From Lytechinus pictus (Eukaryota > Echinodermata > Echinoidea > Temnopleuroida > Toxopneustidae), in assembly GCF_037042905.1 (NCBI RefSeq), contig NW_026974140.1:10179001-10243000 (forward strand): DNA of 64,000 nucleotides, written 5' to 3'. Positions 56,160 through 64,000 of this stretch are shown one piece after another. The stretch's first letter is position 1. The number at the start of each line of letters is the position of its first letter. A program made the position numbers and the translations under genes. The notes under the pieces were generated by a model that was not told where the DNA came from, searched no databases, and was given only the letters and a program-made list of their open reading frames with translations.

Positions 56160-56520
56160 CAGCCATCCCAGGAGTGACCTTTGGAGATTCTTTTTTACCA
56201 TGGAGTGTCATGAAAGGATTATAATCTTAAATGGACTTGCAAAATAAAAGGTCCTCAAGGAAAGTGCTTCATGTTTTCCAGGAGTGACCTTTAAATATTT
56301 TTACCCTGGAGTCTCCTGTAAGGATTTTCTTATGTGCAACTGCCCAATACCTGCTCATGCAAGGAAAGAGTTTCAGGCATTCCTGTAATGACCTCTAAAG
56401 ATTTTTTACCATGGAGTGTCTGTATGTGCACCTGCCTGATAAAATATGCGCTTGAAAGGAAAGTGATTAATCAGGCATTCTAGGAATGGCCTTTGGAGAT
56501 ATTTCATCATGTCGTGTAAG
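56160..56520 (+). repeat. Four decayed ~100-bp tandem units in the ubiquitin-like gene 3' flank
   Basis: CCAGGAGTGACCTTTGGAGA (56168), CCAGGAGTGACCTTTAAATA (56278), CCTGTAATGACCTCTAAAGA (56382) and CTAGGAATGGCCTTTGGAGA (56480), each followed by TTTTTACCATGGAGTGTC or a variant. Spacing 110, 104 and 98 bp. The first lies within the probable 3' UTR. Confidence 0.85.
56243..56248 (+). terminator. Polyadenylation signal AATAAA, ubiquitin-like gene
   Basis: AATAAA about 150 bp after the stop codon. Confidence 0.5.
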
Positions 56521-56789
56521 GAAGTCCACCTTCCCAGTAGATCATGGATCTTTTGTTCTAGTCCCAACTCTTGAAGTTTTCATCTTAGTGCTCAGGATCA
56601 TAAGGAATACCTTCTTGGTGTTCAACATTTAAAACAGGGGTGGCGAGTGGTAAATTTAGGGACATGTAACTGTTTGTCATCTTTTCTCAAAATGCACTTT
56701 GCGCATGCATGATCATCAACAGTTTAAGTACCAGCACGTCTCTGAGACTATGACAGAAAATTTTCGAAAGAGGAAAGTTCAGAATAGAG

Positions 56790-57525
56790 TACTGTATGTA
56801 GTTTGCAGTTGGTAGACCTTGGTAGTTGGGTCATCATCATAATCATATACAGTATAATATACTCAATCCTGTTTGCCCCCCCCCCCTCCCGTAGTTCAGG
56901 ATGGTATTTAAAAGCTGTTTGTACACATGTGCATTATACATGACTTCACAAACAACTGGGGTCCATTTCATAAAATTTGATACACAATAACGAATTTGCA
57001 ATAACAGTTTAAAGCTACTGAAATACTTCTATCTGATTGGCTGATGGGGCATTTGTTCTTATAACAAGTCTTCTGAAATGGGACTCAGATCTGACTCTGT
57101 ATGGAGTTTGCAGTTGGTAGACCTTGATAGTTGGGTCATCATCATAATCATATACAGTATAATATACTCAATCCTGTTTGCCCCCCCCCCCTCCCGTAGT
57201 TCAGGATGGTATTTAAAAGCTGTTTGTACACATGTGCATTATACATGACTTCACAAAAAACTGGGGTCCATTTCATAAAATTTGATACACAATAACGAAT
57301 TTGCAATAACAGTTTAAAGCTACTGAAATACTTCTATCTGATTGGCTGATGGGGCATTTGTTCTTATAACAAGTCTTCTGAAATGGGACTCAGATCTGAC
57401 TCTGTATGGAGTTTGCAGTTGGTAGACCTTGATAGTTGGGTCATCATCATAATCATATACAGTATAATATACTCAATCCTGTTTGCCCCCCCCCCCCCTC
57501 CTGTAGTTCAGGATGGTATTTCAAA
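56790..57525. repeat. Recent tandem triplication, 305-bp unit
   Basis: TCATCATCATAATCATATAC occurs at 56831, 57136 and 57441, exactly 305 bp apart. Copies 1 and 2 are nearly identical over their whole length; copy 3 is cut off after about 120 bp. Each full unit holds a poly-C run and a small MITE-like hairpin segment (GTCCATTTCATAAAATTTG ... CTTCTGAAATGGGACTC). Confidence 0.95.
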
Positions 57526-57772
57526 GCTAAATCAGCTCCTTAATTGATCAGATATTTCCCATCAACTATGTAATTAAAAAAATGATCTCAACTTCTTCTT
57601 GTCATCTGAGTGCAAACAAATACAATATTGTCCAAACTTTTAGGGTTATTAGACTGTTATTCACACTTTTTACTATTATTCAAATTTTCACTCCCTATTT
57701 TAAATAGGAACAAACTGGGATATTATGAAAGCCATGAATATAGGTTCATATTTCCTGAATGGTTGACTAATA

Positions 57773-58272
57773 TGCTTTTCACATTGCATTTCCTTAACCC
57801 CATACTATCCTTAACCCTGGACTATCCTTAACCCCATACTATCTTTTTTTTTATTCACACTGTCTTTCTTAACCCTATGCTATCTGCTTAGCCGGGGTTA
57901 ATGCCTTAACCCCTGACTTTCCCACAGCTCATAAATATTGATGATTTTACCAGAGTGTGATTAACGTGCAATTACGACTTCTGTGATTGGCTATTGCTTA
58001 GCCCCACTTTTCTTTAGCCCGGTTTTGTTCACACTGCGTCTCTTAGCACCGCAATTGTGGTGCTAGCACCACAATAAGTCGGCTAACCCTGCTTTTTTGC
58101 AGGGCCAGATAGTACCGTACTATTTACCGCGCTAGCCCATTTTGCTAAAACATAGTGTGAAAATGAAGTGGGCTAAGCTTAACCCCGGGAAATTGGTGGG
58201 GCTAAGGCCCCCCCCCCCCCCTTAGCCCCACCAATTTCCCGGGGTTAAGGAAAAAAGTACAGTGTGAAAAGC
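57773..58272. mobile_element. TIR element, TGCTTTTCACA ends, probable TA target
   Basis: TATGCTTTTCACATTG at left and CAGTGTGAAAAGCATA at right are inverted, with TA on both outer sides. Inside are several CCTTAACCCCATACTATC words and the perfect hairpin at 58178-58249. About 500 bp, non-coding. Confidence 0.75.
58178..58249. repeat. Perfect 30-bp inverted repeat, poly-C loop
   Basis: Left arm CTTAACCCCGGGAAATTGGT + GGGGCTAAGG is exactly complementary to the right arm; the 12-base loop is all C. Confidence 0.97.
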
Positions 58273-58275
58273 ATA

Positions 58276-58873
58276 TACCGTAAGGGCACTAGTATTCAAC
58301 CCGTTTGGAGAGTTTCCTCAAATATATAGAAATATAGAATTAACCTGAATTTCAGACCCATCTTATTTCCAAGAGCAAATGCTGGTTATGCTTTTTCCGT
58401 TATTTTTTTCTTCAACCCGTCAACTATGTGTGCGGGCAATCGAATTATACGGCGATGGTTTTTGGCACTAGTATTCAACCTAGCGATGAAAGATGGCACT
58501 GTCTCTCAATCTGCCCTTGTCCCATCCGACAATGGACTAGATCATTTGAGACGAGACCAAACAGGGAATTAATCAAAGCCAGAGACTTACATAGATCTAG
58601 ATCTAGTTTAGCAATCTAAACCATTTTGAGATTCGCTATCTATCATCACTAGGTTGAATACTAGCTAGTGCAATTCAGTGCAAAAGGTCATCGCCGCATA
58701 ATTCGATCCTCCGCGCATACAGTCGACAGATTGATAAAGAAAATACCGACAACAGATTACCCTGGAAATAGTCAAATGTATGAAATTAAGATGAATTCCC
58801 TATTTCTAAATATTTGGGGGAATTTGTCAAATCTTTGAATTATGCCGGGTTGAATACTAGTGCCCATACGGTA
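58276..58873. mobile_element. Fold-back element, CACTAGTATTCAACC ends
   Basis: TACCGTAAGGGCACTAGTAT at left and its near-complement ATACTAGTGCCCATACGGTA at right. The arms (about 250 bp each) stay pairable through AATATATAGAAATA, TTGTCGGTA and ATTATACGGCGATG. A second inner inverted pair (GCACTAGTATTCAACCTAG at 58466; CTAGGTTGAATACTAG at 58649) lies toward the centre. Directly abuts the preceding element. Confidence 0.85.
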
Positions 58874-58879
58874 AGAACT

Positions 58880-60290
58880 GACTGACTGTAAAGCTGATTT
58901 TTTTTTTCCCCCGTTAATTTTACAACAACAAATTGTCCCAAATTTGATTTTCATGTTGTCTTCCACATTTAGTTCTTTCACTTGGCATCAGAATTACAGA
59001 TAATTAAGAAAAGATGACAATTGTTTTTTCTTTTCATATTCTGGTAAATTCAAAACTAATTTTGATTAACAAGATCTGTTTTAAGATGTACATAGCCTTT
59101 GCTACCATAACTATGAAATTAAAAGAAATAATAAAAAAATATTTTGTTGCAGACTTTCTGCATTGCCAGAAAAGAGTTGTTTGTAACTATTTACCACTGA
59201 GAAGTAAAATATTATGACATTTCAAAATAGGCCTATAGGCCTGTGCTTTTCCATTAACTACAATATTATACACAACCAGAATGTTTGGCAATCATGCATA
59301 CAGAAGTTTATTTAAAAGGATGTTGCCATTTGAAGGAAACTTAAGTGTTTATAATTGTAATGAAACATTTCATGAGTGCAATGTACTGATTGATTTTTTT
59401 AATGCAGTATTTGGAGTTTGTGTCAATGCAAATATATCATAACTTCAGTGTGAATAAAATACTCAGGAACAGATTCTTGTTATACAAAAAGCAATAAAAT
59501 TTCAGACAAAAGTGCATTATGAAATAAAAGACACATTCAAAAATTAATGTAAGCAGTGATATCTGGTTTTATACTGCTGAAAGTAAAAGTTACACAAAAC
59601 ATTCGTACATTGGAGGCATGATTCAAACCACCTCAACTGGCTTTGCTGGCGTGATGCCAACATTGTGTAGACCCTATGTGAGTTTTGTAGTTTTCGCTCT
59701 TCTTGTAATTCCTATAGAAATTCCTCGATGGAAACGGATTGTGGGTAGGCGTATATAATCATCATTGTTTGGGTGTCTCTATCCATTGTAAGGCCCTCGA
59801 TGTCTGATCAAAGTTCAGTTGTCAAAATGTAGGGCCTACTTTGTAAACAGATGTAGAGTTTAGCATGCTGTTTGTTTGTGTTTATTAATAGCATATTATA
59901 CATATGTACATGTATGAAAAGTTGCAGTGATTTGGGGGGGTTAACTATTCTTGATATAGCGTTTGTATATATAATGTAAAATTCATTATCAATCTCTACA
60001 GAGGTAACTCTTTCATTCATCTAAAAAAAAAATATTTCAGTTTCTGCTACTGAAATTATTATTTTGCTGGTAATAAGTCCAACAGTGAAGTATTTTCCGT
60101 AGTAGATATCATTTATCATTATCATTTTGTTTTCAAATCAGTACTATTAATGGAGCAATTAAAAGTTTTTCATTTTTTTTAAGTAATGTTGAATGTTGAC
60201 CATTTGAAAACCACTGCATTTAGACATTTATCGTAGCTAACTTTGAGGAATTATCATTGTTTCATAATAGTTTGAAATAAATGGCAGGTT
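58880..60290. other. Intergenic, no gene recognised
   Basis: AT-rich; short frames lack protein signatures. Nothing recognised. Confidence 0.5.
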
Positions 60291-60297
60291 TCAATGT

Positions 60298-60760
60298 AAG
60301 GGAAAGTTCACCAGACCGACGATAAGAAGGTTTTAAGAAAAAAAATTGGATGAAAATATTAGTGAATGCTTGATGAAAATCTGTAATTTAATAGCAAAGT
60401 TATGAACTTAAAAAAAAACAAGGAAGCTTCTTAATATGTGTAATTAAATATGTTTTAAATGCAATTTTTTCTCAAATTAAAAGTAAATCAATTAATCAAT
60501 TCTGTATCTTATACATCATTTTATACCTCTCCTATAATAAAACTATTTTTAGTCATATATATTCCATGAAAATTTGTTTCTATCTATTGTACATGATATA
60601 CATGGGAGCTGCTTTCATATGACATCATAATTCAAAACATTTTGGATTTTATCTGTTAATGGATTTTCTTCAACCTTCACCAATATTTTTTTCTTCTATA
60701 ATTTCAGCTTTTAATCAAATTAACTGATTGTCAGTGTAAATTTCCCATTAACTTTACAGG
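60298..60760. mobile_element. TIR element (MITE), family B copy 2 (decayed)
   Basis: Left GTAAGGGAAAGTTCACC and right GTAAATTTCCCATTAAC are degenerate inverted ends. Inside left is TTGATGAAAATCTGTAATTT and AGCAAAGTTATGAA; inside right is the complement of GTGAAGGTTGAAGAAAATCC. Similar to 13396-13885. Confidence 0.55.
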
Positions 60761-60764
60761 AAAG

Positions 60765-61440
60765 TGATGCTGTATATAAGAGATAAGTTAAAAAGATTCT
60801 TGTGTGCCCCCCCCCCCCTGCATTGGCCTTTTTTACATTTACCTCTCTGTGTTAATATGTTAGTATGATTGCATACTAGTATGTTCCTTGATTTTTTAAG
60901 TACAGTGTATGTATATTTCTTATCAAGAGTCAAATACATAATTTTTCTATACTGTCCTGATAGTTTCACTTAAAAGTAATTTGTCCCATTTTTTGCTTCA
61001 ATTATCGCATGCTCTCTCTTTTAAGGACCACCCCTCCCCCTTCTGCTAATAGTAATGGGAAGAAAATCAACCAATTTACAATTCAACTATAAAAGCATGA
61101 TTCTTAATTTCCATGAAAACTTTTTACGTTCTTAATGTAACGTATATGTAGCCTGGCTATTATTCGTGTCGTTTTTGTATATTTTGGCTCCACTTGTAAA
61201 AAAATATACAATTCAGCTGATGTGAATTTGAATAAATATACCATTGTATATACACTTCTATACACGGTATTTTACACTTTGTTTTCCTTTCTATTTTCCA
61301 GTTTATTTTGTTTTCTTATTATTGTTGATTATTTACATCTAATATTCATTTACATCTAATAATAATACATACACCGTTCATACATGTATAAACGTATTAT
61401 CAGCATTTGATACAATTATCACGACCAATCACGATCAGTA
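60765..61440. other. Intergenic, no gene recognised
   Basis: AT-rich, a poly-C run near 60807. Nothing else recognised. Confidence 0.45.
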
Positions 61441-61444
61441 GTTG

Positions 61445-61925
61445 TATGGTGTAATAGTAGTAGTTGTTCTAGTGGTAGTAGTAGTAGTAGTAGTAGTACT
61501 GTAGTAGTAGTTCATGTAGTAGGAGTAGTTGTAGTAGTAGTAGTAGCAGTAGCAGTAGTAGTAGTAGTAGTAGTAGTATTGTGGTGGTGGTGGTGTTCGT
61601 ATAGTAGCAGTACGTAGTAATAGTATATAGTGGTGGTAGAAGTAGTAGTAGTAGTAGAAGTAGTAGCAGCAGTAGTAGTAGAAGTAGTAGTAGTATAGTG
61701 GTGGTGGTGGTGGTGGTAGTAGCAGCAGTATAGTGGTGGTGGTAGTAGTAGCAGCAGTAGTAGAAGTACATGTAGTAGTATATAGTAGTAGTAGTAGTAG
61801 TAGTAGTGTAGTAGTAGTAGTAGTAGCAGTAACAGTAGTGGTAGTAGTAGTAGTAGTAGTAGCAGTATTAGTGTAGTAGTAGTAGTAGTACTAGTCGTAG
61901 TAGTGTAGTGGTAGTAGTAGTTTGT
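61445..61925. repeat. (GTA/GTG)n microsatellite
   Basis: About 480 bp of TAG/GTAG/GTGGTG triplets. The minus-strand poly-Leu/Thr frame is an artefact. Confidence 0.96.
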
Positions 61926-61990
61926 CGGTAAACCTCGGTCTTATCTGACGATGGCCCTTTATTCCATTATTTGCCTATGTTTATATTCCT

Positions 61991-63559
61991 CATGGCGTAC
62001 AGATGGGGGGGTGGGCTTGGGAGTCTCTTGATCTCCCCCAAAAAATAAATAAAGGAAAGACAAGGAAAGAGAGATGGGTGAAACATGGTATAATTTTCTG
62101 AATATTATGTCAATCTATCACAAATATGGATTTTTTTTTTGTAATAAAAATTTCGAAATGTTTGCGTGCTCGCTTCGCTCGCTTGCAACTTTAAAAAAAA
62201 TAAATTTTACGAGATATGCCATATCTTAATTGCCCCTCAAATTTTTTGGCTCATCACACCACTGATATTTCTCACAGTCGAACGTATAAGACGACCCCCT
62301 TTCTCTAGATATTGAACAAAGGGTGCATGGTGGCATGCAGTCTCGATCAGAAGTGATGATGAAGGTCAGTGGCGTAACTATGGGGGGGCACGTGCCCCCC
62401 CCCCCCAATCGGCTGAGAAAAAGAGGGAGAAAGGAAGAGAAACTAAATGGGAAAGAAGACATTATTGTTCATTATAATGAAAACCTCCCGTTTTCAAGTC
62501 AATATACACCAAACTGCCAAATATATTTCCTCGCACTTCGAGTTATTATTGTTTTATGTACAATAGTATGCTTCTTTTTCATGACTACGTAAAGTGATTG
62601 CCCCATTTTAAGGTCTTAATATAAAACATTTCCTGTCCGTGCTTACGTTCGCAGTAGTGGATTGGTGAAATAATGTCTGCTCTCCATGAATTCCTAGAAT
62701 CAGTCCTTAAAATGTCCCTTTTTCTAATCTGAATATCAAAAATTTTCAGCTCGCGCTTCGCGCTCGCATCATTTGGTTAGTTAACTACGTATTGTCTTCG
62801 TGAATTCCTACAAACAAGCCTTAAAATGCCCCTCTTCAGGTCTGAATTTCCTAAATTTTCAGCTCAGGCTTCGCGCTCGCAAGATTTGATTAGTGAGATG
62901 GGTATGTTAATCATGATTACAAGTTCTTTATGTGCATGTTTAGATGGAATTCTAACAAAATCAGCAAGCGCTTATTGGCACTCGCATTAGATGACTATGG
63001 TGAGATGTGTATACTCTTAATGGATTCCTAAAATATAGTCCTTAAAATCTTCCTGTTTTGGGGTCAATATTTACAAAAATTTCAGCTCGCGCTTCGCGCT
63101 CGCATTATGTAGCGAGACAGGTACGTATCATGATTACAAAAGATTGATTATAATGTCCCTTTTTATGTCTGAATATCAAAAATGTTAAGCTCGCGCTTCG
63201 CGCTCGCATTATTTGACCCGTGAGAGACATATCCGTTTAATGGCACTGTCCTTAAAATGTCTATTAGGTCAGTATATACCTGGCAACTGGGCGCGCTTTG
63301 CGCGCTCACTTAGTGACTCAAAATTTTTGCTGGTGCCCCCCCCCCCCCCAATGCCGTGACCCACGGTACGCCACTGATGAAGGTAATGTGATGATTTTGT
63401 CTAAAATTAAATGGAAGGTCTGAGAGGCGAAAACTCTCCCTAGTACAGCCAAACACCCACCTGATATCGAACGCGCTTTGGGGGTTATTTTTGTTTATTT
63501 CTGTGCTCCCCCTTAATTAATTGCCAAGCCATGCCAGCACGACTCACGGTACGCCACTG
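61991..63559. mobile_element. Possible outer hAT-like element around the 62.4-63.4 kb copy
   Basis: CATGGCGTACAGATGGGGGG at 61991 and ACTCACGGTACGCCACTG ending at 63559 are inverted relatives. Flanks ATATTCCT and TTTTTCTT agree at only 5 of 8 positions, so this pairing is tentative. A GCTCGCTTCGCTCGC word at 62166 fits an array unit of the same family. Confidence 0.4.
62367..63376. mobile_element. hAT-like element with perfect 8-bp target duplication and GCGCTTCGCGC array
   Basis: Ends CAGTGGCGTA and TACGCCACTG are a perfect 10-bp inverted repeat; ATGAAGGT flanks both (62359-62366, 63377-63384). Near the left end is GGGGGGGCACGTGCCCCCCC, a palindrome. The body carries five units with TCAGCTCGCGCTTCGCGCTC or variants (62748, 62860, 62965 decayed, 63084, 63187) and GGGCGCGCTTTGCGCGCTC (63289). 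1010 bp. Closely related to 22433-23378. No transposase. Confidence 0.92.
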
Positions 63560-64000
63560 TTTTTCTTTAATATTTTTTTTCAATTGGAGTTTTATTCATA
63601 CAGGGTGGAATTAAAGCTGCTTTTCATTCCAAAACGGCCCTGTCATAATAACATATTTGTTAAAATTAATATAATTGAATCAGTAATATTCACATAATCA
63701 ATAGCACAAATTAAATATTCACTTAATAAGTGAATATTTAATTTAACAAAACACCACGTACAACCCACGCGCTTAGTACATGGGAGGGTCAATGAATTTC
63801 CCTGTCTTCCCCCTCCCTGTATTAATTTCACTGAGCTTTCTTCATCCGGTCTTCATCCTTGCGGCCAAGGTTATGCATGCAATTATAGGCCTAACCCTGA
63901 TATTTCATCAGCCAATTTTATCATACAAAATGATGTAAGAATTCTCAGTAGTATAGCTATTATGCGCGCACCTGTTAAAACATATAGACCTATACAGTGC
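63560..64000. other. No gene recognised
   Basis: AT-rich; an inverted pair AAATTAAATATTCACTTA/TAAGTGAATATTTAATTT at about 63707-63742 forms a perfect hairpin. Nothing else recognised. Confidence 0.5.

Overview
The window is AT-rich metazoan nuclear DNA: spliced genes with GT-AG introns and AATAAA signals, non-LTR retrotransposons, tRNA-derived SINEs, many terminal-inverted-repeat (TIR) DNA elements and long microsatellites. The repeat style (SINE tails with a CTCGACCCAGG-like box, dispersed GCGCGAAGCGCG arrays, very many small hAT-like elements) suggests a marine deuterostome, probably an echinoderm such as a sea urchin. That placement is inference; no species marker was identified. Prokaryotic features (operons, CRISPR, ribosome binding sites) are absent.

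Four host genes can be supported, all on the + strand. (1) 8.8-10.5 kb and (2) 17.1-18.2 kb are paralogous mucin-like type I membrane proteins: Thr/Ser/Pro-rich repeat ectodomain, a Gly-rich transmembrane helix and a ~42-residue tail. Each has its start codon just after a splice acceptor. (3) 33.5-44.1 kb is the spliceosomal gene WBP4/FBP21 in eight coding exons, rebuilt here to 305 codons; its start codon is split by intron 1 and only one WW domain is visible. (4) 55.2-56.2 kb is an 87-residue ubiquitin-like protein ending in LRGG-ER, coded in one exon behind a 5' UTR intron.

The rest is mostly repeats. Three LINE remnants lie on the minus strand: 34.9-36.5 kb (inside WBP4 intron 1), 44.4-45.4 kb (split by an insertion) and 51.4-53.0 kb (long open reverse transcriptase, L2/CR1-like). 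Several hAT-like non-autonomous elements have 8-bp target duplications readable in the sequence (21.1-23.5, 22.4-23.4, 24.3-24.6, 30.3-30.5, 47.7-48.2, 62.4-63.4 kb), some nested. Fold-back elements lie at 19.0-19.6, 46.0-49.5 and 58.3-58.9 kb.

The most unusual objects are two elements at 27.4-29.2 and 31.5-32.7 kb. Both begin and end with CCCAG...CCAGT inverted repeats, and both pack short CCAGTT/AACTGG or CCAGT/ACTGG motifs into subterminal arrays around an AT-rich core. They look like two members of one DNA-element group whose arms are dense arrays of a short binding-site-like word. A second unusual theme is a ~105-bp-period array carrying GCGCGAAGCGC, which contains the exceptionally stable GCGAAGC mini-hairpin, in three places (18.5-19.8, 22.4-23.4, 62.4-63.4 kb).
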